From NCBI RefSeq assembly GCF_910592395.1, contig NC_088320.1, positions 744,001 to 808,000 of the forward strand: 64,000 nt of DNA. Reading direction: 5' to 3'. The notes under the pieces were generated by a model, which worked only from the letters and a program-made list of their open reading frames with translations, ran no database searches and was not told the DNA's origin. Each line of letters opens with the position of its first letter. Position 1 is the stretch's first letter. Below, one piece after another: positions 9,835-21,775 of this stretch. The translations under genes were made by a program, and so were the position numbers. The DNA is from Lineus longissimus (lineage: Eukaryota > Nemertea > Pilidiophora > Heteronemertea > Lineidae).

Positions 9835-12800
9835 AGTTGCACGTTTAACCGGGATGGTACATCACATCGGCGGGCCTACAACGAGAGAAGGAGTCAAACA
9901 TATTAGCAGCAATGACAATAGTCCTGTCCTACAGAAGCTCAGGATCAGAAGCAACTCAGAGGGTCCAACAGTTTTGGTGGTATCCAGGTGAACATGTAGT
10001 GAGAGATAAGGAGCAAGTTTGATACAGACTCCAACTTAGAGTTAGAGTGCCAATGGTACTGTGAGATAGCAGAGACACCCTTTGGCAACTTCATGTAACT
10101 TCGCCTGGTCGAACTTGCTCAACTGTCTATTGTCCATGTCTATGAGGAAGTGTCACTTTCTAGGAAGTCAATGGGTTTATGGAGAATTGGGACAGTTCCT
10201 GTAGTACCAATAACACAACCAGGCAGAGGTTGGAGTAGCCTAGATTTTCATAGGCGGCTGTTTTCTGAAATTTCTGGTCACAAGTATTTCATCTTACACA
10301 ATTTACTTGGCAAAGATTTTTCCCCAAAGCCAAGGGGAGTACTTTACAGTAAATCCACACCATCAATGCCTATGGCAGAATCAAAACTGTACATCAGGCA
10401 TGTTCAAGGATTCCTGCTAGCTTGTGATCCTAGGAAAATATTGCGCTATTCTTAGCACTGACAACAGGAATTATGCTATAAATAGCCTCGTACATCGAGG
10501 AGGTATTATTAGCAAATGTCAGCCGTACATGCAAGATATGAAGGAACTATTTGTATAGATATTAGCTTTAGCTATACTCTGCACCATAGTTACATTCAAC
10601 CGATGTTTGCTGCGATAGAGGTAAACAGCCTGTGCAAGTTAGGCCTACTCATCTGTCATGTCTGTTTATAGGAAGGTAGCCCATGTACTTTCAAACCTCG
10701 ATTGAAAACACTCCTTTTATCCACACATCATTCCCAAAATGCAAGCTGATTATCTGATTCTCTCAGGAAGCCAACCCCAAACCACAGTTTACGTCTTACA
10801 ATGGCATTGTAACATGCCTTGCCAGAGGCTGCTCACAGGGCTGCTACACTTTATAATGATGAAGTAGCTATTAAAATCACTTTGCCAACGATCATCATCC
10901 CCAATGGATTGTAAAGTGTCTTGCCTTAGGTTACACACAGCCCTTTGCCAAAGTTGAAGGCAATGTGTCACGTTTGCAAACAGGACACAAACGAGTAAAG
11001 CGCCATGACCCGAGATGGGGATACACAGAAAATAAAGTTCCCATGGTTACATAGCAACTTTCTAAATTTGTGTTATGATTTCTGTTATTTTATCACCTGT
11101 ACAACCACTCCCCTGGCACCAACATGACTAACATCTCGGATCAATGATTTTCTATCTAGTTTTCTGACCGCAGAGGGTTAAATATAGCAATGAACTAGCA
11201 TCATCAATGTCTATTTATATCATGATGTGCAGCCTACCTAGCCATCCTAGAAATAAGTGAATGCACACAATCTGTGTGGGAGTGAACCCACACTAGGAGA
11301 GAATGCCAAAGGCTGTTGCTATAAAATGATGAAGATCCATCGAACAGAACCGCCCTTTCCTATGCATACTAAAGACCGTTCTGGTAGACCTCAAAAGATG
11401 TCTGTATTTTCAGTCTACGCGAGATGCCAACCAGGGACCACCAGCTTGGTCGCTTTTAAGATTGATAAAGTTACAAGTTATCAAATCAAACCGCACATCA
11501 TCATAAAAGAATGGGCCAGTGAAAACTGTAGGCCTATCACACTACTGGTAACCTCATAAACGAATGGGCCAGTGAAAACTGTAGGCCTATCACACTACTG
11601 GTAACCTCATAAACGAATGGGCCAGTGAAAACTGTAGGCCTATCACACTACTGGTAACCTTACCCCCCCCCCCCCCCCACCCCCATCGGGAATCAATCAC
11701 AATGGGAGTCAAATCAAAACCTAACAACTTTTACTGATAGTGATAGCCTAAGATTGATTTCATATGCTGAAAGAAATGATCACATTTTCCAGTAATAAAT
11801 CATGACCTACTTTAATTGGTTTCCATGGAAACATATCTGCATGACATCTATCAACAGACTGGTCATTTACTTTTTGTTGTTCGAGGAAAAATCGATTAAA
11901 TGTTCTGAGTAAATGTATCATGATTAGAGAGAAAGTCCTGGGTTAGAGCTATAAACAGTTATGTTATATCAGCCAGGCAAAGTCCTTCAAAACCTTTTCG
12001 TCTGATTAAATTCAATTCAAGAACAAACTAACGATACATGTACAAACTGTCCTATTTTCACTCAAATCAAAAACCAAGGCTGAAAGTTTCGAGTTCGCAG
12101 CAAAGCTGGTTGTTCTGTTTCTGATGAGATGAGCCTAAGGTTACTGTCACCTTGGTCAAGGAACTTGGCTTCCATTGCCACAGATTTTGACAACCTGATG
12201 TCATTGAGTGCTGCACATGAGCATCACTGATTGCTGAGCTGGCTGGTGGGGCATGGACCATGGCAATGCAGGGGATGCATGGGGACAAGGAGGGGGAGGG
12301 GGACCAGATTTGTCATTTCACGTTTTTAAATCACAAATCGCCCAACGACCCAATTACAGGTACTCGAAGTGGAAGAAATTAGCCAGCATACTCATTGCCT
12401 TTCACTCCAGAACAAATTCATGTAATACCATTCAGTTTTCGATAAGCTTTTAGAGTTGAATACCTCGCCATGCATGTATGGTTGGTGTATTGATCACGAT
12501 CCCACACCTGTTACAATAAGGCCTTCTTGGTGTATAGTTCTCTTCATAGGCCTGGCACTACAGCGGTACTGTTCTGATTGAGGGCCTTGGTTGGGCAAAA
12601 GGCATGACTCAAGAAAGCGTTGACTTCAAACTACACTTTATCAGCATCCTTTTTGAACACCCCTGTTGAATAGCTCTTGAAGTGTTCATCCAGCTACCAA
12701 AAAAGTTAGATTTTTCCAACAGATCTACCACCCACTCACTCACTTGTGTGACCCCCATAGCACATTTTTACAGATCAGACTTTGAGATGTGATGAATGAA

Positions 12801-14757
12801 TCTCACTGAGAACAATTTGGCACTATTCAGGTCAGTGGCACAACTTCTCGAATGTTAACAACTAACTCCTCATTCATGTTTTTCTGCAGCCTGTATAGGG
12901 CCTAGTAGCCTACTCTCAACTAGGCTTACATCTAGTAGTACACTACTACAACATAGGCTTATTCTGTTTACATTCCTTCGCAAACGCGCAAGCCAAAAAT
13001 ACCAAACAGAACTCCAACAAACCATTCAAATTGATCTGTAAATCGTATTGGCCTTATAGACGACTCCCACATGTCCCAGGCCAACCGACATGCTTCATCA
13101 CCACAACTGGGTGGCTAATTTTGAATTCTCCCCTGTCGGAAGCCATGAAACTTCCGCCCTCAACTTGGCACCACAGCCGCGTTCCGGACGTCGTTTCTCC
13201 ATTTAGTCCTGGGAATCATCTACATCACAGTAATTACAAGACTAGCATGATTCAACAAGAATTTCGATTTCTAAAGCGCCTTTGATTTGTCAACGAGTTG
13301 AAGACAAGTCCAAAACTTCCCAGTCACAAGCTTGTGGGGGGGGGGGTTCGTCTTGGAATAGTCGTCACTAGTCTTGCCTTTCAGGAAGCGACAACTGAAG
13401 ACACACATTGGTAGTGAATGAAAAGTGACTTGCCAAAGGGCAGAAACAACAATCGGAGTACTGACTGGCAAAACAATACTGACAACAAAAAAGAAACTAA
13501 TAAATTTGAAATGTCTGCCCTACTGACCTACTGGCCGGAGTTTTTATGAATAAATAGAATCTACATTCCATGAAATAAGGCCACCAATATTATCTGTGCA
13601 CAAATAACAATGGCAGGAGGATTCCATAAATTTTGTAATAAAAATAACGAGGCCAGCATGACTGACATTGTAAACATTATTATCAGTAACCTGGCATTTG
13701 GCTTGTTGTGCTCAGTCCCCCATCACAAAATGTCAAATAGGGCCTATTCACCTGCTAACCCAAAAAGACTATCCAAGATTCCCCACATGCCCTACTTCCA
13801 TTTCAGACTTGTTGACAATAAAAGATTGAAGACATTTCTTTTAATAGCACTATCAACCTGTCCTCATCATATTGAAATTCAGACATCAAGTCAAGATCAA
13901 GTTCTGGCATAACCACAACCACAACAGGCTTGTTGACAAAACAATGACCTTATCTAAACGCATGGGAGGGAGTAAGTATGTATGAGTGAAATGGCCTGAT
14001 ATTGTCAGGATGGGTCGGCTTACTGACACCTCTGACGTGTTCTGAGGAGTGTGCGCATTTGATTTGTTTTGGCGCTGATTTGTCTTCTTCGAAAAGGCCT
14101 ATACCTTAGAGTTTAGGCTGGTTACTACAGAAAATCCACTGCATTTGATTTGTACCAACTGGTTGTTTCCATTGGCATTGCATTTGACCTCTGTAATCAG
14201 GACATCTTCTTAACTACTAGTACTAAGACGACATTTAGCTGTCAGTCACAAGGCTAGTCTAAGAGATTCTACTGTAGTAGTTTCATGTTCAGTCATGATT
14301 CACTTCAGTACCTTCTATTCGTTTTATCACATGCTCATGGCTTCATTGATAAAGCAAGGAACTACTGTGTGATGATGACCTACTTTCAGCCTACTTGCCA
14401 ATCCATGCATGGCAGCTAATGCATGAATGTGGATGGCAACCAGATTTGACGTTCGGTTTTGGGTTCTCAACCTCTCCACACCCTTTTCCAGCCAACTAAC
14501 ACCAAAGGATCATCTACATCGCTTTTAAACAATATCACCTTTCAATCTAGACATTTTTTGGTAGTTTGAGCTCCAGACGGCTCCAAATATAAGAACCGCC
14601 CCCCACAACTTTGATCACCATTTCTAGGCAGGTCTTCCAGCAAAAATTCCAAGATGGCGAGAAAACAACTCCCGTTTCTAGGATCTATCAAAAACACCCA
14701 AAATTGAACGGTTTAAAGTCGGAGTCTGCGAAAATCGTGAAATTAGATCAACTCACC
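9835..14757 (-). other. 5' UTR tail and long 5' UTR intron of the zinc-finger gene
   Basis: Bases 9835-9877 are the end of the 5' UTR next to the start codon. The intron acceptor (TCTCGTTGTAG on the minus strand) ends at 9878. The best matching donor is GTGAGT at 14751-14756 (minus), giving a 4.9-kb intron. It holds a 53-bp tandem repeat (11507-11660), homopolymer runs and one dispersed repeat copy, but no gene I can support. The donor is chosen by position and consensus only and needs transcript data. Confidence 0.4.
11507..11660. repeat. 53-bp tandem repeat, three copies, then poly-C
   Basis: The unit starting GAATGGGCCAGTGAAAACTG occurs at 11509, 11562 and 11615, nearly identical each time and each containing TAGGCCTA. 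The array runs into a 16-base C tract at 11663-11678. Confidence 0.9.
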
Positions 14758-14960
14758 CGCTTATCCTGACTGTCACCTTCCTGATTGATCACAGCCTCTA
14801 AGCTGATCTTGCCAGGATTTGTATATTTTTCCGAGAAGGCCAACGTCGGCAACCAGGAAAGACAACCATTTTCCTCGATGCTATTTTTAGCTCAAGAGCC
14901 TTGAGTTTCGCGTTTTGGCGGGAAACACCCTTCCTGGAAGTCCGATTCCTAGAAATATGT
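14757..14960 (-). promoter_or_regulatory. Putative first exon and promoter of the zinc-finger gene, with E2F site
   Basis: Upstream (minus direction) of the GTGAGT donor at 14756 lies a GC-richer segment. It contains TTTGGCGGGAAA at 14913-14924, a full match to the E2F consensus TTTSGCGGGAAA. AAGATGGCG, a YY1-like motif, occurs nearby at 14652. No TATA box is seen. The transcription start is inferred from donor position and composition, not shown. Confidence 0.35.
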
Positions 14961-15172
14961 CAGTGGGTGCGAGTGTGGGGGTCCTTGATTGTGTTTTTCG
15001 CTTTCTGCTGGGTCTCTTGGCCCTTAATTTCCTGGCAGTGGTTCAAGTTCTAGAAATTTGATCATGTGATAAATCACGTGATGAACTAGGAACTGATTAG
15101 ACTCTTTCACCTAGTCTCCTCCAATCACTCATTCCAGAGACTGGCACTTGGCGGCATTTCACTCGTTATGAA

Positions 15173-16363
15173 CGGCAGGGTCTATTCTACAGACCAAAGA
15201 CTTTACAGACCTCGTTTTTTGGCTCTCACTTTTTTATTAGTGGAGATTTTCATGAAATCTAAAGTGATATTAGACCAAAAACGGTTTCCGCATATGCTCA
15301 GAAAGAAATTTTTGAAAAAATTAAATTTTAGTACCTTGATTTTGAAGAAATAAAAGTCTGTAATTCTCAGAATTCTAGATAAGAAAAACAGACCAACTTC
15401 AAAGGCAAATTAAAGCATTTTTTAAATAAAAGATCAAGTTTGTTATGTGAAGGGCGATACAAAGTTCATACTTGCTATGACTTGATGAATGACGGATCTG
15501 CGGGAGCTGGTTCAGGGGTTCCAGCTGTAAATCGTCCCCGCCCTAAAAACGGGCGATATTTTAAATTTTACGCAAATGCCTAGTTCCAATTTCTTAGCTT
15601 AGATGGCGGTACCTGACAGTTACGAAGACTTGTAAAGATATGACACATATGGATTTACCGTGGCTCTATGTTGTTTATCTGCTGGGGAGAACCATGTTCT
15701 TGAGAAATGACTTTTGCCAATGAGACCGGCCTGGACCTTCCCTCAAATGGATGTTCCTTTTCGCTACTTGGTGCGCCATGTCTTCTGGATGTGCCCTCCC
15801 CCTTCATAGCGCACCCTGGCAGTGTTGCTACATACCAAGTCCATAACCCTTTACTAGGCGTACTTTGTCTGAAATTTTTCAAAGTCCATTTTAGGCTACT
15901 TTTACCGAATGACAACTTGTAATTTTGATGAATATCGAAAGCGTTAATAATAAACTTCACAAAAATTCCCTTCCAGCGGCCATATTTTTTGTTGTTGACG
16001 TTTTGAGAGGTGTTCAGAAAATTCGTGATATTTCTTTAACTATTAAAATTATCGATTGTTTGTTGACATATTCATAATCTTTGTATCAGCCTTCACATAA
16101 CAAACTTAAACTTTTATTTAAAAAATGTTTTTAAAATATCTTAATTTGGCCTGTTTTTTCTTATTTAGAATTCTGAGAATTACAGACTTTTATTTCTTCA
16201 AAATCAAGGTACTATTTTTTTCAAAAATTTCTTTCTTAGCATATGCGGAAACTGTTATTGGTCTAATATCACTTTAGATTTCATGAAAATCTCCACTAAT
16301 AAAAAAGTGAGAGCCAAAAAACGAAGTCTGTAAAGTCTTTGGTCTGTAGAATAGACCCTGCCG
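15173..16363. mobile_element. 1.2-kb transposon-like element with about 290-bp terminal inverted repeats
   Basis: The left arm 15173-15464 and right arm 16079-16363 are inverted copies with a few substitutions and small indels. Both ends read CGGCAGGGTCTATTCTACAG inward. The same 7-mer, TTATGAA, flanks both ends (15166-15172 and 16364-16370), fitting a target-site duplication. The roughly 600-bp interior has short open frames only and no recognisable transposase, so the element is non-autonomous. The superfamily is not assigned. It lies between the zinc-finger promoter region and the arylsulfatase gene. Confidence 0.75.
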
Positions 16364-16423
16364 TTATGAACTAGATTTGGGGGCGTCGGCTTCCGGTGTC
16401 CAGTTAGGTGTTTTTCCACAAAG

Positions 16424-16594
16424 ATGGCAATCTTGACTGCGTTCCTTACAACGCAATTTTTATATTTCGGCACTAAGATGGGTAAGCTCGAGCCGAGTGA
16501 AAAACCAGGAATACCAGAGCGTTCAGTATTAACAGTGAATCCACTGTATGCACTGCAAGTGTGTGGCTCGCCTAGCTCCGAGGGTAGATCATAA
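16424..16594 (+). CDS. Small open frame, 56 codons, unrecognised
   Basis: An ATG in good initiator context (CAAAGATGGC) opens a 56-codon frame beginning MAILTAFLTTQFLYFGTKMG, with a hydrophobic N-terminus that could act as a signal or anchor. It lies just outside the inverted-repeat element. A weak donor (GTGTGT) inside it would allow it to be a first exon of a longer gene, but no partner exon was found. It may be chance or a pseudogene. The neighbouring 16.55-16.80 kb is GC-richer than its surroundings and open on both strands, which I cannot explain. Confidence 0.2.
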   Translation: MAILTAFLTTQFLYFGTKMGKLEPSEKPGIPERSVLTVNPLYALQVCGSPSSEGRS

Positions 16595-17223
16595 GTCAAC
16601 GAGGCCTCCTCGACCCCATCCTGAGCTTCAGGTTTTTGATGCTCCTACGTCCCATAGCGAGAGCTGGAGCATATGGAAAACCACTGGGTGCCGAGGATGC
16701 CTCGACCCCTACGCTGCGCGGCGGATAGGGTCGAGGTTCCGTGGACGAGGAAATGATGAGGCCATGGGAATGATTAATCCGGTTTAGCGTCCACCTCCCG
16801 CATGGGTTCAGAGCGTCCTTCAAATTTTTTTCATTATTTTTACAAAAAGCTCTTGTTTAAATTCTGTAAGGATCACTCATTTTTTCACCAAGCTTTACAG
16901 GAGACAGGAGTGTTTAATGGACAACTCTACAAATACATTCTCATAGTGTTGACCCCATACGTTTCAGGTACGTTTCAGGTCAACTGTCTCTGCTGCCACC
17001 TATAACGAGTAGTCCCGGCAAATGTGGAAAATATTTACGCTGTTTACTTCTTCGCACATTTTGTACACGTTGTGGTGAGTTTGTTGATGAGATGTTCATT
17101 CGACGCTGACAACATTGATAGTTTCTTTCACTTTCACTTTCAGAGCCCAGATACAGGTGGTGAACTTGGTATCCCTTTTAATACAGCTAAATATCTGTGG
17201 TGTGTTTTCTGGGCTCCACCGTC

Positions 17224-20200
17224 ATGCATCAAACCTGTTCCACCCTCGACTTTGCTGCATTGTTCAATTGCCTCCTACTAGCAGGGTGTGTCGTTGCTAC
17301 AACCAGACCACACGTTGTGCTCATTGTGGCTGATGACTTGGTAAATATGCATATTTCTCAACAGTTAGTGTCACTTGATTGGGAACAGCGTTTACGAAGA
17401 TGTCACGTCGTGTTACGTTACAGTAGGCCTAATGTAAATATGCATGGTGACATGACGACGGCCAACACTACGTTATGTAAATGTTGTTCCCAATCAAGTG
17501 CATGGATCTATAGAAATACATAGAAACTAGACTGCTCACTCATTGCTCCAGAGACAATGTCACAATCTCAACATGGTAGCTTTCATATTCAGGCATAGGC
17601 TCTCAAGCTCACAACTGGCCAAATTGCTATGTGTAAGACTGCTCTCCCATCCCTCCTGAGACAATGTCACAACCTCATATGGATGTATGAGACAATGTCA
17701 CAATCAGTCTTAGGCTCATGAGACAATGTCACAATCATCTGTTGTCTTCAGTCTGTAGCTATATTCCATGATTTTTCCAGGGTTGGAACGATGTCAGCTT
17801 CCATGGGTCCCAGCAGATTCCCACTCCAAACTTGGACAGGTTCGGCCACGCTGGGATTATCTTGAACAACTACTACACTCAGCATATCTGTACTCCGACA
17901 AGGAGTTGTCTGATGACTGGGCGGTACCCGATACATCTAGGTGAGTCTGACACAATGTGATCCATTGGTCTCTTAAGGTTGTGGATCATGCATTCTTTAC
18001 AAACAGCGTGATTGGCTGAGAATTCGGAAACTCCAAGACTATCAACCTCGGAATGCAAAAGTGACCTGCTGGATTCTCTCTGTACTCGACATAGCCACGA
18101 GTCAGTTGGCGGCAATCTGGTGTAAAGGTTTGAAATGTCAGGGGGAAACACAGAATTCTATTATGACTAACATATGTGATGACTAGTCATTGAACATCCT
18201 GCCGGCCTTAATGTGAAACATAATGTGTGATATCTGTATCACAACTCTCTTTGATGATTTTCAGGACTTCAGCACAGTGTCATTGTTGGATCACAGCCCT
18301 ATGGCCTTGGACTAAATGAGACCATACTGCCTCAGTACCTCAAGTCTCTCAACTACAGTACCCATATTGTGGGCAAGTGGCATTTGGGATTCTTTGCTAA
18401 AGAGTATACACCAACTTATCGCGGTTTTGATGACCATTTTGGTTACTGGCTTGGTGCGGAGGATTATTGGGATCATACAGCTGAAGGGAGCAGTGTGAGT
18501 AGTTAGTCACCTCGTCTGTGTTCGTTATTGCTTACTCTCAATAACAGATAGAAGTTCAAACCTGTCGAATCATCACCTTGCGACCTTGGGCAGGACGCCT
18601 TACTTCAGTTGACTTGTCATCTGAATGAGACACAAAACCTAAGGTCTTACCCAAAGATCGCAAGCAAGATCATGTGATCTTTCAAACAACAGTCCTCCAG
18701 TATTTGGCTTCAGGCAGTTTATTAACTCAGAGTTGTTGGGTCAGTGGTGTGCATATATACTTTGGGGCATGCCTAGAAAGTGATCCTTCGGTGATTCGAC
18801 ACTGTGATAGTGACTTCACCATTATCTGTAATTGTCATTTTCAGATAAGAGAATGGGGCTTAGATTTCCGTCGTAACATGGATGTTGTACGAGACGAGTT
18901 TGGTCAATATTCAACTGAACTATTCACCAGAGAGGCAGAGAATCTCATCAGAAAACACAACCAGTCACAGGTGAGGTGAATTCTAGGAGAAAATTATGTA
19001 TGATTTTGAAATTTCCATGACATCTGAAGACCGAGTAAGTTGGCCTGTAAACCTAAATGATGCACAACCGTAGTTGCACGCAAAAACACTCACTTGTCCT
19101 GAGAACGAGACCTCCATTGAAGAGTAAATGCAGAAGAAGGACAAGAATCATCTATTCCTTGTTTAATGTTTTACCTTCTCTCATAGTGTCTCTTCCTTTA
19201 TAGCCCATGTTCCTGTACATGGCCCACCAGGCAGTGCACAGTGGCAATCATCAACACCCAATGCAAGTCCCTTACAAATACTATGAAAGGTTCCCACACA
19301 TTCAGGACCCAGGCAGAAGGAAATATGCTGGTATGTTCACAAATTTTAAGTACATAATTTTGTCTTTATTTCAGCCCATGTTCCTGTATATGGCCCACCA
19401 GGCGGTCCATCGAGGCAACTATCCTGACCCGATGCAAGTCCCCTACAAATACTATGAACGGTTTCCACATATTCAGGATCCAGGCAGGAGGAAATATGCT
19501 GGTGTGTTCATGATTAAGCTCTGTTGTTTGATTGCTTCAGGAAATGATTCTGGAATAATAGCGACCTGTGGACATTCGTGAAAACTACCATTACGATAGG
19601 CAGTTCTACTACGGTATTCTGTGAATGATCCTAAAACCTTGGCAGTTTAGACCATTTGGAAACCACCTACCAATCCTGACTCTCATTGCCCCCTACAATA
19701 CACCTCTTTCAAACAGGCAAGGCAGTCCCCAAGTCACATTGGAGACGTGACATCCCCTGGAGGAGACTCTCCTCATGTCTGAGACAGTTGTGGCCATATG
19801 GAGGAGACTTGCGTTTATTGTGACTTGTGCCAATATAAAGTATTTGAGATATTCTTATCTGTTTTCAGGAATGGTTTCTGCCCTCGATGAGTCATTTGGT
19901 AATGTGACACGAGCCTTGAACGAGACTGGCATGTTGAACAACTCTATCATCATCTTCACCACAGATAACGGAGGTCCAGCAGCTGGGTTTGATTCAAACC
20001 ATGCATCAAACTACCCACTCAGGTTGGTTGAAGTCTGCACAAGGTGTTACTTTGAACCTGTCATCAATGATATGTCGGAAAAAAAGCTTTCATCATTGCA
20101 TCGCATTCAACCCAGATATTTGATTTAGAGTTGAAACTCAACTGGTGACCTATAAACAATATGTTTGTGGTGATTGAAGCGATGAAATATACTAGCTGAA

Positions 20201-21140
20201 AGTTGCTCCCTCTCTTAAATGAATAGTAAATGTACTGGTAGTCGCAACTCAAAACCTCCTTGACCTGACTTGTCTGTTGTGTCCTGAATCATTCAAAACT
20301 CCAAAACTTTCTTTCAGAGGACTGAAAGCCACTCTTTGGGAAGGCGGAGTACGCGGACCAGGCTTTATCTACTCCAACCTGTTGAAAAACTCGGGCCGAA
20401 CTTCCAACCAGCTGATGCACGTTTCTGATTGGCTGCCGACCATCCTCAGTGCAATAGATGCTGATATCAAACCAAATAACCCAGATGGTTTCGATATGTG
20501 GCCAACCCTGAATCATGGCCTCGAGTCACCACGGAAGGAGATTTTACATAATATTGATCCGACTGACAACAATGCCGCTATTCGTGTCGGAGATTACAAG
20601 GCTATTATGGGCAGCCAGTCTTCCCGAAACAGCTGGTATTTCCCAGAACAGGTCAGTGAAGAACTGGAAAAAATGGATGTTCATAATTCTCACGACTATT
20701 CGCCAAACTTTATAAAACAGTTCAAAATGAAGTATGATGGAGACTATGATACATTGACACTTCAGGATATTGTGAACCATTTGAATAAAATAACCCTAAA
20801 ACTTACTCAGAAATATCCATACATCAACAAAACCAGGGATTCTCCCATGGAATCTCCGTTTGTTGTTAACTGTGGGCCGTTTCCTTCGAATGCGAGGACC
20901 AACTGTAGACCTGGTGACGCCCCCTGTCTCTTTAATGTCAAACTAGACCCCTGTGAGTATCATAATCTTGCTGATCATGAGCCTGAGGTCTTGGATCTGC
21001 TCTTATTTCGAATGTCTCTCTATTCTGAGAGCGCCGTACCGATCCGAAACCTGCCGGAGGATCCAATGGGCTATCCGAAAAATCATGATTTAGTTTGGAC
21101 AAGCTGGGTCAACCTCACACAAGCAGAACTCTACCCCTAA
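17224..21140 (+). CDS. ARSB: Arylsulfatase B-like (N-acetylgalactosamine-4-sulfatase) with duplicated exon
   Basis: Exons: 17224-17340, 17781-17940, 18265-18494, 18845-18970, then either 19204-19330 or 19375-19501, then 19869-20022 and 20318-21140. With one copy of the duplicated exon the product is 578 residues (human ARSB is 533), ending at TAA 21140. A signal peptide precedes [18 protein letters not shown], which carries the metal-binding Asp pair. CTPTR supplies the cysteine converted to formylglycine. [10 protein letters not shown] is the second sulfatase signature, with the Lys and His of the active site. AHQAVH carries the equivalent of human His242. [18 protein letters not shown] and LHNIDP follow. 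It is expected to act in the lysosome or secretory path, removing 4-sulfate from dermatan/chondroitin sulfate. The ARSB/ARSI/ARSJ branch is clear, but exact orthology is inferred. Confidence 0.92.
17372..17513. mobile_element. MITE copy 1 (about 140 bp) in ARSB intron 1
   Basis: The terminal inverted repeats ACTTGATTGGGAACA and TGTTCCCAATCAAGT enclose a short interior containing ATGCATGGTGAC. The right end extends to GCATGGATCTATAG; the left extension is missing. A second copy is at 27722-27868. Confidence 0.75.
19204..19330 (+). other. ARSB: ARSB alternative exon 5a (127 nt)
   Basis: Acceptor CTTTATAG and donor GTATGT bound a 127-nt exon encoding [20 protein letters not shown] within its 42 residues. 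It enters in phase 0 and leaves in phase 1, exactly like exon 5b. The exon carries the active-site histidine region of the sulfatase fold. Confidence 0.85.
19375..19501 (+). other. ARSB: ARSB alternative exon 5b (127 nt), tandem duplicate of 5a
   Basis: Acceptor TTTATTTCAG and donor GTGTGT bound a second 127-nt exon, about 86% identical to 5a, encoding [20 protein letters not shown]. The intron between 5a and 5b (19331-19374) is only 44 nt. Joining 5a to 5b shifts the frame and meets TGA at 19425-19427. Confidence 0.85.
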
Positions 21141-21250
21141 ACTTTGGAGGTAGATCGTCCTAGAAAAAGGCATCCTAGTCATGCAGTCTTATAATCTTGG
21201 TGAAGTTGGAAGCTGAGGTCAAGACGGTTTGTGTAAATGGCTAAATTTTC

Positions 21251-21256
21251 AATAAA
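21251..21256 (+). terminator. ARSB: Poly(A) signal of ARSB
   Basis: AATAAA lies 110 bases after the stop codon, followed by a T-rich stretch (TTATTGTTTTC). This fits a short 3' UTR ending near 21275. Confidence 0.7.
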
Positions 21257-21775
21257 GTTATTGTTTTCATAACCTTTATCTAATCACTGTATACTTAGTG
21301 TGGAATACCTATTTTACAAAAGCTCACTGATAAGTTAGATATAATGTGATATTTTTGTACTTATTTATAACTGCACTCACTCTTGATAAGCTGAACTATG
21401 CATTCCCGATCTCAAATTATCTCGGTTTACAAATTTTGTTGAAAGGGAGACTATAGGCAGGACCAGGTAGGTCAGGTTAAGTTACATGTGGTCACTGGGT
21501 CTCTCCTATCTCAAGTATGTTGAAACTATTCAGACCTGAGCAAAGTTTATTGCTGAATCAAACAGGAGCCAGTCCCCTACATGATCATATCAGTCACCTG
21601 GAGACGACCAACGTTGACCCCCTGGCCACTGCCTAGTAAGCCCCTTATTGAAGTGATATTATGTTGTCTCAGATTTTGATATTCTATTATTTAGGACCAA
21701 TGTGAGATTTCACCTGACAATCAGTATTATTTGGAAGTATTGTACATATGAAACCTTCGCTCATAGTGTTCAACT

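Noticed and set aside
18563-18600. Possible SINE fragment (GACCTTGGGCAGGACGCCTT) in ARSB intron 3
   Set aside because: It resembles a segment common in tRNA-derived SINEs, but no A/B boxes or tail could be joined to it here.
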